Positions 29,860-40,393 of a DNA stretch of 64,000 bases are shown here, one piece after another. Origin of the DNA: Polynucleobacter sp. JS-JIR-II-b4 (GTDB lineage Bacteria; Pseudomonadota; Gammaproteobacteria; Burkholderiales; Burkholderiaceae). The translations under genes were made by a program, and so were the position numbers. Positions within the stretch are counted from its first letter, which is position 1; every line of letters starts with the position of its first letter. The stretch covers positions 868,001 through 932,000 of the forward strand of contig NZ_CP061306.1 in assembly GCF_018687815.1 (NCBI RefSeq), given 5' to 3'. The notes beneath the pieces were generated by a model. It did not search any database. It was not told the origin of the DNA and saw nothing but the letters and a program-made list of their open reading frames with translations.

Positions 29860-30477
29860 ATGTTCGACAAATTCCGCATGAAGATTGAAAAAAATACTAT
29901 CGTATCCCTTCGCTATAAGTTAACCGATGCGCAAAACAATGTCATCGAGGAACCTGATTCTCCGATGGTATACCTGCACGGTGGTTATGAAGGCACTTTT
30001 CCTAAAATTGAGACTCTGCTTGATGGCCAAGATATCGGTTATGAGGCAACGATTCAGCTAGAGCCAAGTGAAGCCTTTGGTGAATATGATCCTGAGTTGT
30101 TAAAGATCGAGCCACGCACCCGTTTCCCTGAGCCCTTAGAAGTGGGGATGCAGTTTGAAGGGGTTCCTGATGCCGATGAAGATACGACAGTAGATGACCC
30201 TGAAGATGATGAACCTTTAATTTATACAGTTACTGATGTTGCAGATAGTCAGGTCGTGTTAGATGGCAATCATCCCTTAGCAGGCATGGCATTACGTTTT
30301 TGGGTTCAAGTTGAAGATGTTCGCGCAGCTACTGATGATGAAATTGAAAATCGTCATCCAGAAGGCGGCGAAAGCTTTTCATTTGGGATGCCTAATGATG
30401 AGGGCGATGATGAGGATGAAGAATTTCCAGGTGGTGCATTAGGTGGTGATAGCACTGGCCCACGTACGCTGCATTAA
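29860..30477 (+). CDS. slyD: FKBP-type peptidyl-prolyl isomerase SlyD
   Basis: A cytoplasmic prolyl isomerase and folding helper. The segment KIEKNTIVSLRYKLTDAQNNVIEE and a flap domain with GYEATIQLEPSEAFGEYDPELL identify SlyD. The 205-residue protein has an acidic tail (GDDEDEEFPGG) in place of the His-rich metal-binding tail of E. coli SlyD. ATG 29878 is an alternative start, and neither has a clear ribosome site. A perfect palindromic terminator follows. Confidence 0.9.
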   Translation: MFDKFRMKIEKNTIVSLRYKLTDAQNNVIEEPDSPMVYLHGGYEGTFPKIETLLDGQDIGYEATIQLEPSEAFGEYDPELLKIEPRTRFPEPLEVGMQFEGVPDADEDTTVDDPEDDEPLIYTVTDVADSQVVLDGNHPLAGMALRFWVQVEDVRAATDDEIENRHPEGGESFSFGMPNDEGDDEDEEFPGGALGGDSTGPRTLH

Positions 30478-30494
30478 TCAATACCAGACCTGCA

Positions 30495-30528
30495 TAAAAA
30501 AAGGAATAGCATGCTATTCCTTTTTTTT
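30495..30528. terminator. Bidirectional terminator between slyD and cysE
   Basis: The perfect palindrome GGAATAGCATGCTATTCC is flanked by A-runs and an 8-T tract. It sits between convergent genes. Confidence 0.92.
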
Positions 30529-30573
30529 ATACATTATTTCTTCTGCATGACCCCAAGGGGTAACTAAGAATCA

Positions 30574-31338
30574 CTATTCTCTCAACCACTGTTTAATCGC
30601 ATCAAGGTCGCGTTTGGTATCACTAGAGCCTTCAGCATCAATGCCAGCAGGGGTGTTGCTTAACTTGGCTAATGCCTTCTCTAGCGCTGCAATCTTGGCT
30701 TCCTGTTCGATCGTGGCATCAATTAAACCTTTGAGTGCCATTGATACAGGATCATCTACATTCGGTGTCACTCCATAAGCAGAAAAATATTCTTTTGTTT
30801 TGCTATCAGGACTTTGCGGTAAATCTGGATGCAGGATGCGCGCAGGAATACCAACAGCAGTCGCACCCGCAGGAATTTCTTTTAGTACTACGGCATTGGA
30901 TCCAACGCGTGCGCCATCGCCTACAGTAAATCCACCGAGAACTTTTGCACCAGCACTGACCACAACACCTTTACCAAGAGTAGGGTGGCGTTTAACGCCT
31001 TTATAAAGCGAAGTACCGCCCAAGGTAACGCCTTGATAAATCGTGCAGTCATCACCAATTTCTGTGGTCTCGCCAATCACAATGCCAAGTCCATGATCCA
31101 GAAATACTCGGCGACCAATCTTTGCGCCAGGATGAATTTCTATCCCCGTGAAAAAACGCGCAAACATGGACAGCACACGGGCAAGCCATTTCAGACCAAG
31201 ATTCCACAGAAAATGGGAGATGCGATGCAGCCAAACTGCATGCAAGCCTTGGTAGCAAGTGATGACCTCGAGACGATTCCGGGCTGCTGGGTCTCTGGCA
31301 ATAATGGAGTCGACTTGGTCGAATAAGGGATTTGACAT
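30574..31338 (-). CDS. cysE: Serine O-acetyltransferase
   Basis: This enzyme makes O-acetylserine, the direct precursor of cysteine. The 254-residue protein has an N-terminal helical domain and a left-handed hexapeptide-repeat helix with [31 protein letters not shown] (about residues 82-112) and [24 protein letters not shown]. This short N-terminal form is of the EpsC/NifP-like type. It is followed on the same strand by nothing, and trmJ lies 23 nt upstream. Confidence 0.94.
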   Translation of the reverse strand: MSNPLFDQVDSIIARDPAARNRLEVITCYQGLHAVWLHRISHFLWNLGLKWLARVLSMFARFFTGIEIHPGAKIGRRVFLDHGLGIVIGETTEIGDDCTIYQGVTLGGTSLYKGVKRHPTLGKGVVVSAGAKVLGGFTVGDGARVGSNAVVLKEIPAGATAVGIPARILHPDLPQSPDSKTKEYFSAYGVTPNVDDPVSMALKGLIDATIEQEAKIAALEKALAKLSNTPAGIDAEGSSDTKRDLDAIKQWLRE

Positions 31339-31361
31339 AGCTTGATTTTAACGGGATGCGC

Positions 31362-32114
31362 TTATTTTCTCAGGAGCATCTGTTTTGCAATACCGCGCAG
31401 CAGATCAATCTCTTCTTTATGAAGGCGGCTACGAGCAAACAGCGCTTGAATACGGGGCATCAGTTTCTTGGGGTTGGCTGGATCTAAATACCCAATTGCT
31501 TCCAAACCTTCGCGCCAATGTTCCACCATCGCTGCAACGGCCGCAGGGTCGGCAAAATCAGCCATTTCTTCCCGGCTAGATAAGGCATTTCGCCCGCCCA
31601 AATGCCGGGAGAGTGTTTCCCTAAGGGTGTAGGCGCAGACCATAATTGCCTGTGCCAGGTTAAGAGACGGGTAGTCCGGATTGGCATCTAACCAGACTCT
31701 ATGGGTGCATAAGGCCAAATGATCGTTATCCAAGCCAGTTCTTTCTGGACCAAAGAGCAGGGCAACCTGTCCTCCTACTGATGTCGTATCGGCTATTAAG
31801 GTCCGAGCGGTCTCCCAGTCTAAGGCTGGCGGGCCAAATTCTCGATCACGGCTGGTTAAGCCTAAAACTAGTGAGCAACCCTCTACGGCGGAAGATAGGG
31901 AGCTGGTTTCTGAGGAGCACTCAAGGATATCTGCCGCACCGCTGGCTAGAGCGATTGCATCGGGATTTGTTGCTACACCCTTGATCTTAGGATTAATAAG
32001 GCGCAGGTCGCTAAAGCCCATCGTTTTAAGGGCGCGAGCAGCAGAACCCACATTTCCTGGGTGACTGGTTTCGACTAAAACCCAGCGCAGTAGTTCAGAT
32101 TTGTCGATATTCAT
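31362..32114 (-). CDS. trmJ: tRNA (cytidine/uridine-2'-O-)-methyltransferase TrmJ
   Basis: A SPOUT-class RNA methyltransferase that acts at tRNA position 32 in E. coli. The 250-residue protein begins MNIDKSELLRWVLVETSHPGNVGSAARALKTMGF. Knot motifs LLFGPERTGLDNDHLALC and LNLAQAIMVCAYTL follow. A C-terminal helical extension is present, as in TrmJ. ATG 32114 is preferred over the in-frame TTG at 32123. It is divergent from suhB and probably in one unit with cysE. Confidence 0.92.
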   Translation of the reverse strand: MNIDKSELLRWVLVETSHPGNVGSAARALKTMGFSDLRLINPKIKGVATNPDAIALASGAADILECSSETSSLSSAVEGCSLVLGLTSRDREFGPPALDWETARTLIADTTSVGGQVALLFGPERTGLDNDHLALCTHRVWLDANPDYPSLNLAQAIMVCAYTLRETLSRHLGGRNALSSREEMADFADPAAVAAMVEHWREGLEAIGYLDPANPKKLMPRIQALFARSRLHKEEIDLLRGIAKQMLLRK

Positions 32115-32254
32115 CAATGCCAATGGGGGTGTTTATAGGGGGTAATAGATGCTAATCGTTTAGAATCAGTCTGTTAGCTTCGTATTGTCACGCAATTTTC
32201 CTTTTTGCAGGCATTACAAGGAGCTTGTTCTTATTTAATTTGTCCATCAATACT

Positions 32255-33043
32255 ATGCATCCCATGTTAAATGTGGCCGTCAAGGCCGCCCGTCGCGCTG
32301 GAACAGTCATTAATCGTGCTTCTTTGAATTTGGAGCGCTTGCAAGTTGACCGTAAGCAACACAACGATTTCGTCACCGAGGTGGACAAAGCCGCAGAAGC
32401 GGCCATCATTGAAACGCTTAGCGAAGCCTATCCAACTCATGGATTTTTAGCTGAAGAAACAGGCGGGCACAATGCCGATGCAGAAAACGTATGGATCATT
32501 GATCCACTCGATGGCACAACTAATTTCATTCACGGCTTTCCGCAGTATGCGGTTTCGATTGCGCTCGCAGTCAATGGCGTGACTCAACAAGCCGTAGTTT
32601 ATGACCCAACACGTGATGAGTTATTCACCGCTACCCGTGGTGCGGGCGCATATTTGGATCGTCGGCGTTTACGTGTAGCCACTCAAGATCGCTTGGCAAA
32701 TTCTTTACTCGGTACTGGCTTTCCATATCGTGAAGACCAGGACTTAGAAAAGTATTTAAAGATCTTTGCCGAAATGTCACGTCAATGCGCGGGCTTGCGT
32801 CGCCCAGGTGCTGCATCATTGGATTTGGCTTATGTAGCAGCTGGTCGTTACGATGGATTTTTTGAGAGCGATCTCAAACCATGGGACATGGCTGCTGGTG
32901 CTTTGCTGATCACTGAAGCGGGCGGACTGATTGGTAACTATCGCGGCGAAGAAGGCTTTCTGAAAAGCGGTGAAGTCATGGCTGCTAATCCACGCATCTT
33001 TGCGCAGATGGTGCAGTCGCTCTCTAAGTACTCAGTTTCTTAA
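32255..33043 (+). CDS. suhB: Inositol monophosphatase family protein SuhB
   Basis: A Mg2+-dependent phosphatase; in E. coli, SuhB also joins the rRNA antitermination complex. The 262-residue protein begins [23 protein letters not shown]. It has the metal-binding motifs AEETGG and [17 protein letters not shown], and the second signature [20 protein letters not shown] 32255 fits the family N-terminus; an in-frame start 30 nt upstream adds foreign residues. Confidence 0.94.
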   Translation: MHPMLNVAVKAARRAGTVINRASLNLERLQVDRKQHNDFVTEVDKAAEAAIIETLSEAYPTHGFLAEETGGHNADAENVWIIDPLDGTTNFIHGFPQYAVSIALAVNGVTQQAVVYDPTRDELFTATRGAGAYLDRRRLRVATQDRLANSLLGTGFPYREDQDLEKYLKIFAEMSRQCAGLRRPGAASLDLAYVAAGRYDGFFESDLKPWDMAAGALLITEAGGLIGNYRGEEGFLKSGEVMAANPRIFAQMVQSLSKYSVS

Positions 33044-33076
33044 TAGACATTTCTCGACTCGAGAAGTCAGTAGTGC

Positions 33077-33859
33077 TTAGTGCTTAATGAGGTCGAGATA
33101 GCGCGCTCCAGCACTATCGATCAGTAGGGCGCTTGCCCGAGGGTGAAGGCTCTCAGGGTGATCGAGATCCCAGTCAGATAAAACCCAGCGCTGCCAAGCC
33201 TGGGTATCCAAAGATTCTTCATGATGGGCTGGCAAGTGAGTATGCCCATGAATCAATCTGTCTCCAGATTGATCTTTCATCACAGTTGCACAAGCTTCTC
33301 GCGTGACATCCATTTTGAGTTGACTTGCAGCCGAGCGTTGCTGTGTTTGATATTGGCTATGGCTATTGCTACGTAAATGTTGGGCAACACCTCTGCGCCA
33401 ATTGACGGGCAAGGTTAAAAAGAGTTTTTGCACCCAAGGTTTTCTAACCCAACTACGAAATACCTGATAGCCAAAGTCTGCGGTACATAAAGCATCACCA
33501 TGGGCTAAGACCCATTTGTGTGAAGCTAATTCGACTACGCTAGGGTCTGGCAAGAGCGTCATGCCAGTCTTTTTAATAAAACTTTTGCCGATTAAAAAAT
33601 CTCGATTGCCATGGATGTAATACGTTTTTACTTTGGCAGAAAGATTGGCGATGGCACGCTGAACTTCTTGTTGAAAAGGTGAGGATGCGGATGCATCGTC
33701 ACCAACCCAATACTCAAATAAGTCACCTAGAATAAATACAGCCTCAACTTTAGGGGCGTCTTTTTCACAGAAGTCAAAAAAGCGTTGCGCCGTCAAGGGC
33801 ATTGACGGCGTGAGGTGTAAGTCTGATATGAGCAGCGCGCTCGCGTGTTGCGGAATCAT
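33077..33859 (-). CDS. lpxH: UDP-2,3-diacylglucosamine diphosphatase
   Basis: This lipid A pathway enzyme hydrolyses UDP-2,3-diacylglucosamine to lipid X and UMP. The 260-residue calcineurin-like protein has [38 protein letters not shown] and HGHTHLP. These are the five metal-site blocks in order. The start overlaps the ppiB stop by 4 nt (ATGA), so the two are translationally coupled. Confidence 0.95.
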   Translation of the reverse strand: MIPQHASALLISDLHLTPSMPLTAQRFFDFCEKDAPKVEAVFILGDLFEYWVGDDASASSPFQQEVQRAIANLSAKVKTYYIHGNRDFLIGKSFIKKTGMTLLPDPSVVELASHKWVLAHGDALCTADFGYQVFRSWVRKPWVQKLFLTLPVNWRRGVAQHLRSNSHSQYQTQQRSAASQLKMDVTREACATVMKDQSGDRLIHGHTHLPAHHEESLDTQAWQRWVLSDWDLDHPESLHPRASALLIDSAGARYLDLIKH

Positions 33860-34359
33860 TCCTCGAGAACAGTAGCCTTCTCAATCACAACATCTTCAGC
33901 AGGAACATCTTGGTGAAAGCCGGAGCTACCAGTTTTGACTTTGCGAATGGTGTCAACAACATCCATGCCGCCAGTAACTTTTCCGAATACCGCATAACCC
34001 CAGCCTTGGGCATTCGGAGCAGTGTGGTTTAAGAAATCGTTGTCATTCACATTGATGAAGAATTGAGCGGTTGCAGAATGAGGGTCGCTGGTACGCGCCA
34101 TGGCTACAGTGTAGCGATCATTCTTAAGGCCATTATTGGCTTCGTTTTCAATTTCTGCACCTGTTGGCTTTTGCTTCATGCCGGCAGTCATGCCGCCGCC
34201 TTGCACCATAAAGTTATCAATGACGCGGTGGAAAATCGTGCCATCGTAATGACCGCTTTTTACATACTGCAAAAAGTTAGCAACACTTTTCGGTGCCTTA
34301 GCTGCGTCAAGAGTGAGGGTGATCTCACCCTTATTGGTTTTTAAGAGTACTTTCGCCAT
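33856..34359 (-). CDS. ppiB: Cyclophilin-type peptidyl-prolyl isomerase
   Basis: A cytoplasmic cyclophilin without a signal peptide. The 167-residue protein shows [18 protein letters not shown] with the catalytic Arg, then [17 protein letters not shown] and [18 protein letters not shown]. It overlaps the upstream TPR lipoprotein gene by 29 nt and lpxH by 4 nt. The three therefore form one compact unit, in an order common in Burkholderiales. Confidence 0.95.
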   Translation of the reverse strand: MAKVLLKTNKGEITLTLDAAKAPKSVANFLQYVKSGHYDGTIFHRVIDNFMVQGGGMTAGMKQKPTGAEIENEANNGLKNDRYTVAMARTSDPHSATAQFFINVNDNDFLNHTAPNAQGWGYAVFGKVTGGMDVVDTIRKVKTGSSGFHQDVPAEDVVIEKATVLEE

Positions 34360-35245
34360 TATTAGGTCTACTTTCTAGAGGGTTAGTGGATGGAGTATTG
34401 CTAGGCAGAGAATCTGCAGAATTGAGGGCGCGATTAACGGGGCGCTTTGCAGGGGGCTTGAGCACATCTAAGAGTGCTTTAGCGCGGTTGGAGTATTGAC
34501 GCTGATTCAGCGTTGCATTTTTCGCAGCGTCTTCATACGCTTGAGCGCCAAGGCGAATATAGATCTCACCCAAATTAGCTGAGGCAATGGCATAGCTAGG
34601 ACGCAGCTTTAATGCAAGCTCTAAATAATCTCGCGCTTCAATCCATTGACCTTGGTTGGCAGCTATCGCGGCAAGATTGTTATAGGGTTCTGGTAATTCA
34701 GGGAACTGCTGGGTAATTTCAATCAAGGTTTTTTTCGCTTGATCGAATTGGCGCATCTCAATTTGTAAGCGGGCTTTTACAAAACGCAATTGCACATTGC
34801 GTGGTGTCTTCTTGAGATCCATATTGATTTGGGTAACCGCATCTTGGTATTTTCGTGCCTTGATCAGTTTTTCTACATCGGATGGCACCGCATTTTTGGT
34901 GATGGGATCCGGCTCAATAATCAAGAAGGATAAAAATGGGACGCCAACGGTCTCCGATAACTCTGGGTTTAATGGGTCATAGCCCATATCCGCCGATAAC
35001 CTAGGGGGATCAGTTGGGCTGTAACCGCCTAAATAGGGTTGTGGAGCCATTTGGCCTGACTTCATTTCCTGGGCATTTAATGCCTGAATTTCAGCATCGG
35101 CACGTTGCTGGGCAGGCGTGCTGCAGCCTGTCATAAGTACCAGTGATACCAAAGTGGCAAAAGCTGGGACTAAGACCTTATTCAGGGCAAGGTGTGGCGC
35201 TGGGGCGTTGTGGGGCATAGAGGAAGGGGTGTGAAACGGGCTCAT
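34331..35245 (-). CDS. TPR-repeat lipoprotein
   Basis: A 304-residue protein with a signal peptide ending in lipobox LMTGC (Cys at about residue 41). Tetratricopeptide helices lie at about 125-240 ([80 protein letters not shown]). The C-terminal tail is Pro/Ser/Asn-rich. ATG 35218 is an alternative start. It heads the ppiB-lpxH unit and is divergent from cysS. A role as periplasmic protein-interaction scaffold is inference. Confidence 0.82.
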   Translation of the reverse strand: MSPFHTPSSMPHNAPAPHLALNKVLVPAFATLVSLVLMTGCSTPAQQRADAEIQALNAQEMKSGQMAPQPYLGGYSPTDPPRLSADMGYDPLNPELSETVGVPFLSFLIIEPDPITKNAVPSDVEKLIKARKYQDAVTQINMDLKKTPRNVQLRFVKARLQIEMRQFDQAKKTLIEITQQFPELPEPYNNLAAIAANQGQWIEARDYLELALKLRPSYAIASANLGEIYIRLGAQAYEDAAKNATLNQRQYSNRAKALLDVLKPPAKRPVNRALNSADSLPSNTPSTNPLESRPNNGESTLKNQ

Positions 35246-35305
35246 TCGATATACTCAGCGCTCAGTCTAACAAATTGGCGCTACTTGCCCCACCTTTATA
35301 GCCCT

Positions 35306-36727
35306 ATGCTGCAAATCTATAACACCCTTAGCCGTTCTAAACAGGTCTTTAAGCCCATAGTGCCGGGCAAGGTCAAGATGTACGTCTGCGGCATGACGGT
35401 TTATGACTTTTGTCATATTGGCCATGCCAGGGTCATGATCGTCTTTGATATGGTGGTTCGTTGGCTTAGGGCTAGCGGTTATGAAGTGCTTTATGTGCGC
35501 AATATCACCGATATTGATGACAAAATCATCAATCGTGCCATTGAGAATGGCGAACCTATTTCTGTATTAACCAATCGCTTTATCGATGCGATGCATGCCG
35601 ACTCGGATGAGTTGGGTTTAATGCATCCCGATCAAGAGCCGCGCGCTACCGATTACATCGCCCAAATGCAGGGCATGATTGGCAGGCTTATTGAAAACGA
35701 ATTGGCTTATCAAGCTAATGATGGTGATGTCAATTTTGCGGTGCGTTTATTGCCACGTTATGGTCAGCTATCTGGTAAGTCGCTTGATGAATTACATGCT
35801 GGTGAGCGGGTGGCAGTGGGTGATGGCAAACGTGACCCACTGGATTTTGTTTTATGGAAAAGTGCTAAAGCAGAAGAGCCGGCTGATACTCGCTGGAAAT
35901 CGCCCTGGGGCGAAGGCCGTCCAGGCTGGCATATTGAGTGCTCAGCAATGTCTTGTGACTTACTGGGCGAGCATTTTGATATTCATGGTGGCGGTGCCGA
36001 TTTGCAATTCCCGCACCACGAAAATGAAATTGCGCAAAGCGAAGGCGCTTTGTATGGCAAAGACCGTAAAGAAGATGATGCCCCCTTCGTTAACTACTGG
36101 ATGCATAACGGCCACATTCGGGTGAATGAAGAGAAAATGTCCAAGTCATTGGGCAACTTCTTTTTAATACGAGATGTCTTAAAAAGCTTTGATCCAGAAG
36201 TATTGCGTTTCTTCATGCTGAAGGCACATTACCGTAGCCCGATTAATTACAGCGATGCACAACTAGAAGAGGCGCGCTCAGGCCTTGGTCGTCTATATAC
36301 CGCATTGGCTCAAGCCCCAAAAGCCCAATCAATTAATCTAGATCCACATAATCCATGGGCTAAGCGTTTTGCGGATGCCATGAATGATGATTTCAATACA
36401 CCTGAAGCGATTGCAGTCTTGTTTGACCTGGCCAGCGAAGTCAACCGCGCGCAAGGTGATGAAAAGCAATTACTCGCCAATACAATGAAGGCTCTCGGCG
36501 CTTCCCTGAATTTCTTGCAGCGTGATCCAACCGCATTTTTGCAAGCAGGCTCCAAAGATCAGGATGGCTTAAGTCCTGCACAAATTGAAGAGCGTATCGC
36601 TGCACGTGTAGCCGCTAAACAGGCAAAAGATTTTGCCCAAGCGGACTCAATTCGTAAGACATTATTAGAGCAAGGAATTGTTCTGGAAGATAAACCCGGC
36701 GGCTTAACAGAATGGCGTAGGGCTTAA
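35306..36727 (+). CDS. cysS: Cysteinyl-tRNA synthetase
   Basis: This class I enzyme charges tRNA-Cys. The 473-residue protein begins [21 protein letters not shown]. It has the zinc-ligand Cys in [19 protein letters not shown], a second Zn block in [10 protein letters not shown], and the KMSKS motif in [15 protein letters not shown] 35306 is the family start; readings from further upstream overlap the divergent lipoprotein gene. The stop overlaps the next gene's ATG by 1 nt. Confidence 0.96.
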   Translation: MLQIYNTLSRSKQVFKPIVPGKVKMYVCGMTVYDFCHIGHARVMIVFDMVVRWLRASGYEVLYVRNITDIDDKIINRAIENGEPISVLTNRFIDAMHADSDELGLMHPDQEPRATDYIAQMQGMIGRLIENELAYQANDGDVNFAVRLLPRYGQLSGKSLDELHAGERVAVGDGKRDPLDFVLWKSAKAEEPADTRWKSPWGEGRPGWHIECSAMSCDLLGEHFDIHGGGADLQFPHHENEIAQSEGALYGKDRKEDDAPFVNYWMHNGHIRVNEEKMSKSLGNFFLIRDVLKSFDPEVLRFFMLKAHYRSPINYSDAQLEEARSGLGRLYTALAQAPKAQSINLDPHNPWAKRFADAMNDDFNTPEAIAVLFDLASEVNRAQGDEKQLLANTMKALGASLNFLQRDPTAFLQAGSKDQDGLSPAQIEERIAARVAAKQAKDFAQADSIRKTLLEQGIVLEDKPGGLTEWRRA

Positions 36728-37401
36728 TGACTGTAGTAAAAGAAATAAAAGTAGAAAAAGCAGAATCAATCTTGCAAGAAATTGCTCCAGACTATTGGGA
36801 GCAGGCTTGCAAGGAATTGATGAAGCACGATCGTATTCTGAAAAAACTGATTCCTAAAATTGGATCTGGATTTTTAGTGACACGCGGCGATTCATTTAAT
36901 ACTTTGGCGAGATCGATTGTGGGGCAGCAGATTTCAGTGGCAGCGGCCCAATCTGTTTGGAATAGAGTGGTTGCCGCTAGCAAAAAGAAAGTCACCCCTA
37001 AAAATATCCTTGCCCTCTCTGTAGAGGAGTTGCGCGCCGCTGGATTATCTGGACGCAAGGTAGAGTACATCCGCGATTTGGCGGATCACTTTGATTCCGG
37101 TCGCCTCCATGCCAATCAGTGGAAGGATATGGATGATGAGAGCGTGATCAAAGAATTAAGCGCTATTCGGGGAATTGGCCGCTGGACTGCTGAAATGTTC
37201 CTCATTTTTAATATGGTTCGCCCTAATATCCTCCCTCTAGACGATGTTGGTCTAATTAAGGCTATTTCCCTCAATTACTTCAGTGGCGAGCCTGTTAGCC
37301 GCCATGAGGCTAGGGAGGTGGCGGCCAATTGGGCCCCGTGGCGTACGGTTGCCACTTGGTATATGTGGAGAAGTATCGACCCCGTCCCGGTTGAATATTA
37401 A
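36727..37401 (+). CDS. DNA-3-methyladenine glycosylase II (AlkA-like, HhH-GPD)
   Basis: A base-excision repair glycosylase that would remove alkylated purines. The 224-residue protein lacks the N-terminal domain of E. coli AlkA. It has the core SFNTLARSIVGQQISVAAAQSVW and the helix-hairpin-helix LSAIRGIGRWTAEMF. The catalytic Asp is in LPLDDVGLIKAI. Its stop is 10 nt before accA, and it overlaps cysS by 1 nt. Confidence 0.9.
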   Translation: MTVVKEIKVEKAESILQEIAPDYWEQACKELMKHDRILKKLIPKIGSGFLVTRGDSFNTLARSIVGQQISVAAAQSVWNRVVAASKKKVTPKNILALSVEELRAAGLSGRKVEYIRDLADHFDSGRLHANQWKDMDDESVIKELSAIRGIGRWTAEMFLIFNMVRPNILPLDDVGLIKAISLNYFSGEPVSRHEAREVAANWAPWRTVATWYMWRSIDPVPVEY

Positions 37402-37410
37402 AATCAGACT

Positions 37411-38382
37411 ATGAAAACGACTTTCCTGGATTTTGAGCAGCAAATCGCCGAATTAGAGTCAAAGATTGAAGAGCTGCGTTTTGTGCAAGATGAGTCATCG
37501 GTAGACATCTCCGATGAGATCAAAACGCTCGCCGAAAAAAGCCAGCAATTAACAAAAGATGTTTATGCCAATCTCACCCCTTGGCAGGTCTCACAAGTAG
37601 CGCGTCATCCTCAGCGTCCATACACGCTAGATTATGTTGGTGCCTTATTTACCGACTTTCATGAGCTTCACGGTGATCGTACTTTTGCAGATGACCAATC
37701 GATCATCGCTGGATTAGCCCGTTTTGAAAATCAGCCCTGCATGGTGATTGGTCATCAAAAGGGTCGCGATACCAAAGAGCGCGCTCTCCGAAACTTTGGT
37801 ATGAGTCGTCCAGAAGGTTATCGCAAAGCAATGCGCCTCATGCGCCTTGCAGAAAAGTTTGGCATTCCGGTATTTACTTTTGTTGATACCCCAGGCGCAT
37901 TCCCTGGTATTGATGCAGAAGAGCGCAATCAGTCTGAAGCGATTGGTCGCAATTTGTTTGTGCAAGCAGAGCTTGAGGTTCCAATCATCGCCACCATTAT
38001 TGGTGAAGGTGGTTCCGGTGGTGCGTTAGCAATTGCTATGGGCGATGTGGTCTTAATGTTGCAGAACTCCACTTACTCAGTAATCTCGCCTGAAGGCTGC
38101 GCCTCTATCCTCTGGAAGACTGCCGATAAGGCTCCTGAGGCCGCTGAGCAGCTGGGCCTCACAGCTCAGCGCTTAAAGGCTTTGGGTCTAATCGATAAGA
38201 TCGTTGCTGAGCCTATTGGTGGTGCACATCGTGATTACGACAATATGATGAGCAATATGCGCAAAGCACTTACTGAATCTTTAAAGACGTTTGATGGCAT
38301 GAAAGTAGACGCATTGCTTGAGCGTCGTCATGAGCGTTTGATGAGCTATGGCAAGTTCAAGGAAATCACAGCAAAGTCCTAA
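37411..38382 (+). CDS. accA: Acetyl-CoA carboxylase carboxyltransferase alpha subunit
   Basis: This subunit of acetyl-CoA carboxylase makes malonyl-CoA for fatty-acid synthesis. The 323-residue protein has the N-terminal [19 protein letters not shown] coiled part. The crotonase-fold core [31 protein letters not shown] and [22 protein letters not shown] follow. The ATG lies 10 nt after the glycosylase stop, and tilS overlaps its end by 35 nt. Confidence 0.97.
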   Translation: MKTTFLDFEQQIAELESKIEELRFVQDESSVDISDEIKTLAEKSQQLTKDVYANLTPWQVSQVARHPQRPYTLDYVGALFTDFHELHGDRTFADDQSIIAGLARFENQPCMVIGHQKGRDTKERALRNFGMSRPEGYRKAMRLMRLAEKFGIPVFTFVDTPGAFPGIDAEERNQSEAIGRNLFVQAELEVPIIATIIGEGGSGGALAIAMGDVVLMLQNSTYSVISPEGCASILWKTADKAPEAAEQLGLTAQRLKALGLIDKIVAEPIGGAHRDYDNMMSNMRKALTESLKTFDGMKVDALLERRHERLMSYGKFKEITAKS

Positions 38383-39661
38383 GCTAGGAAAACGAATTGC
38401 GGTTGCCCTCAGTGGCGGCCTCGATTCGGTTGTGTTGCTTGACATGGTTTGTAAGGCACAAGCTAAAGCAACTACACAAAACAAAAACCAAGCCAAAGAC
38501 CAAATCTACGCATTCCATATCCATCATGGTTTACAAAAGCCAGCGGATGACTGGTTAATCTTTTGTGAGAACTTGGCAAAAAAATACAAGATCCATTTTG
38601 ATTTTCGCCTTCTGCATTTAGATAATTCCAATGAACAGGGTAATGTTGAGGCAAGGGCAAGAGCAGGTCGTTACGAGGCGCTCGCCGACCTGTGTGAAGA
38701 ATATGGAATCGAAGATTTACTCTTGGCTCATCACCAAAACGATCAAGCAGAAACCGTTCTCCTGCAGCTCCTGCGTGGCTCGGGCGTAGCTGGCTTGTCT
38801 GGTATGCCAACCAGTAGGGGAGTTTCAAGCAATCAAACTCCCACCCTATGGCGACCACTTTTAAATCAAAGTAGACAAGAGCTTGAGGCTTACGCAAAAG
38901 AGCATAAGCTCCAATGGATTGAAGATCCCAGCAATCAAGATACAAAATATCGCCGTAATGCCGTCCGTAAAAGAATTATTCCAGCACTAGAAAAGATTCA
39001 ACCAGAAGCATTAGCCAATATGGCGCGCAGTGCAGAGCTTCTTGGCGAAGCGCAAACACTGCTTAACCGACTGGCAACACAAGATGGCAAAAGTATTCTC
39101 ATTAAAGATCAATTGAAAGTAAGCCTATTACTAGCTCTTGCTAAAGATGATTTACCGGCAGCAAACAATGTCTTGCGCTATTGGTTGCAAACGCAACAGT
39201 TGGCGATGCCATCTCAAGAGCGTCTTCAAGCTTGGTGGCGCGATCTTGCTAAAGTCAAGGTAGATGCCAAATTAGAGTGGTTGCATGATGAGAGAAAAAT
39301 CTACCTATGGCGTGGGGCACTGCAAGTACCCAATTCAGAAGAAGGGCGTTGGGTTCTCAAATCATTGCCAGCGAATTCCAGGCAATTGGGCCTTCCTGCA
39401 GATTGGGTAAAAGCTGCCCAAAAGAATAATCAAATCACCCTTAGAGAGCGCTTAGGCTCGGAGAAAATCCAGATTAAGCCTAAGACGCCCCGTAAAACCC
39501 TTAAAAACCTCTACCAGGAGGCTGATATACCACCCTGGGAGCGTCAGGCACCCTTGCTCTATATCAATGATGAATTGATCGCGGTGGCAGGTATTGGGCT
39601 TAGTTACCCACATCTGACTTCGGCTGGCAAGCGTGTCCTGCCAATTTGGACTAAGGCGTAA
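38348..39661 (+). CDS. tilS: tRNA(Ile)-lysidine synthase
   Basis: TilS modifies C34 of tRNA-Ile(CAU) to lysidine, so that it reads AUA codons. The 437-residue protein has the PP-loop [17 protein letters not shown] near residue 18 and the family segment [54 protein letters not shown] follows, then a C-terminal domain ending in YLHTSAGKR-like sequence. Translation from ATG 38348 would be coupled to accA. Its last 11 nt overlap the convergent toxin gene. Confidence 0.94.
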   Translation: MASSRKSQQSPKLGKRIAVALSGGLDSVVLLDMVCKAQAKATTQNKNQAKDQIYAFHIHHGLQKPADDWLIFCENLAKKYKIHFDFRLLHLDNSNEQGNVEARARAGRYEALADLCEEYGIEDLLLAHHQNDQAETVLLQLLRGSGVAGLSGMPTSRGVSSNQTPTLWRPLLNQSRQELEAYAKEHKLQWIEDPSNQDTKYRRNAVRKRIIPALEKIQPEALANMARSAELLGEAQTLLNRLATQDGKSILIKDQLKVSLLLALAKDDLPAANNVLRYWLQTQQLAMPSQERLQAWWRDLAKVKVDAKLEWLHDERKIYLWRGALQVPNSEEGRWVLKSLPANSRQLGLPADWVKAAQKNNQITLRERLGSEKIQIKPKTPRKTLKNLYQEADIPPWERQAPLLYINDELIAVAGIGLSYPHLTSAGKRVLPIWTKA

Positions 39662-39944
39662 TCCCAGATTCTTTTTGATGACGTATGGTGCAAATGAGCA
39701 CGGCATTTTTAGTTTCATCAAAGCTGTATAGCGCTACGTAACCAGACTTTCCGCGGGAGATAATTAACTCTCTGATGTGGGCATCGCAGGTGCGACCGAT
39801 GTAAGGGTGTTCAGACAATATCTGAACTGCGCTCTCAATAATTTCTAAAGTAACTAGAGCAGCATTTTTATCACTTTCAACTAAAAAGTCAGTAAGTCTC
39901 TCGAGATCTAATAGGGCTCTTGGGGAGAAAACAATTCTTACCAA
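39651..39944 (-). CDS. RelE/ParE-family toxin
   Basis: A 97-residue protein of the ParE/RelE fold: VRIVFSPRALLDLERLTDFLVE at the N-terminus, AVQILSEHPYIGRTCDAHIRELIISRGKSGYVALYSF in the core and VLICTIRHQKESG at the end. Whether it targets gyrase or ribosome-bound mRNA cannot be told. The start is TTG 39944, inside the antitoxin stop region (7-nt overlap), which points to coupled translation. Its 3' end overlaps tilS by 11 nt on the opposite strand. Confidence 0.88.
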   Translation of the reverse strand: MVRIVFSPRALLDLERLTDFLVESDKNAALVTLEIIESAVQILSEHPYIGRTCDAHIRELIISRGKSGYVALYSFDETKNAVLICTIRHQKESGITP

Positions 39945-40222
39945 TTCGCTGCTTTCAAGGTTGACTTCTTACCGGCAATGCGCGCTTTTAAATGTTTGAA
40001 GACTTTTTCTGCATCATGCACTTTACCTTCTTGTAAAGCCTCCTTGCGAGCATTGTTAGCGTCTTCAATAAAAGATCTTCGCAATTCCGCATTGATGCTT
40101 GCTTGCTTAATTGCTTCCACCATAAAGGCGTGTGTAGTAATGCCAAGATCTTTGGCGGCATTAGCTGCTTGGAGCTTGATTTCATCAGTGAGTTTGAGGG
40201 AGGTCGTACTTACAGGGCTCAT
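39938..40222 (-). CDS. Ribbon-helix-helix antitoxin
   Basis: A 94-residue partner of the toxin, placed first in the operon. Residues 5-40 (STTSLKLTDEIKLQAANAAKDLGITTHAFMVEAIKQA) fit a ribbon-helix-helix DNA-binding region. The remaining basic, helical part (HDAEKVFKHLKARIAGKK) would wrap the toxin. Tandem repeats just upstream are the likely operator. Its neighbours are housekeeping genes on both sides, so the pair looks like a recent insertion. Confidence 0.85.
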   Translation of the reverse strand: MSPVSTTSLKLTDEIKLQAANAAKDLGITTHAFMVEAIKQASINAELRRSFIEDANNARKEALQEGKVHDAEKVFKHLKARIAGKKSTLKAANW

Positions 40223-40242
40223 GGAAGCTCCAAAGGAAACAT

Positions 40243-40264
40243 TAAGGTAACACTAAAGTAACAC
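40243..40264. promoter_or_regulatory. Tandem operator repeats upstream of toxin-antitoxin pair
   Basis: TAAGGTAACAC (40243-40253) is followed directly by TAAAGTAACAC (40254-40264). This is two 11-bp units with one mismatch, 21 nt ahead of the antitoxin start. The spacing is one helical turn, as expected for cooperative ribbon-helix-helix binding. Confidence 0.6.
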
Positions 40265-40393
40265 CATGCTAAACCGGCACTAGAGCAAAGTCAACGAGTT
40301 GGTCTTAAGCCCTACAAAACCCTGTAAAATAAGCCCTTTTTAGACCTCCAAGGATTCATTTCCTTGTTACAGATAGTTAAATAGACGGTTTTT

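Noticed and set aside
35192..35305. A longer N-terminus for cysS from in-frame codons upstream.
   Set aside because: It would overlap the divergent lipoprotein gene. The family N-terminus begins at ATG 35306.
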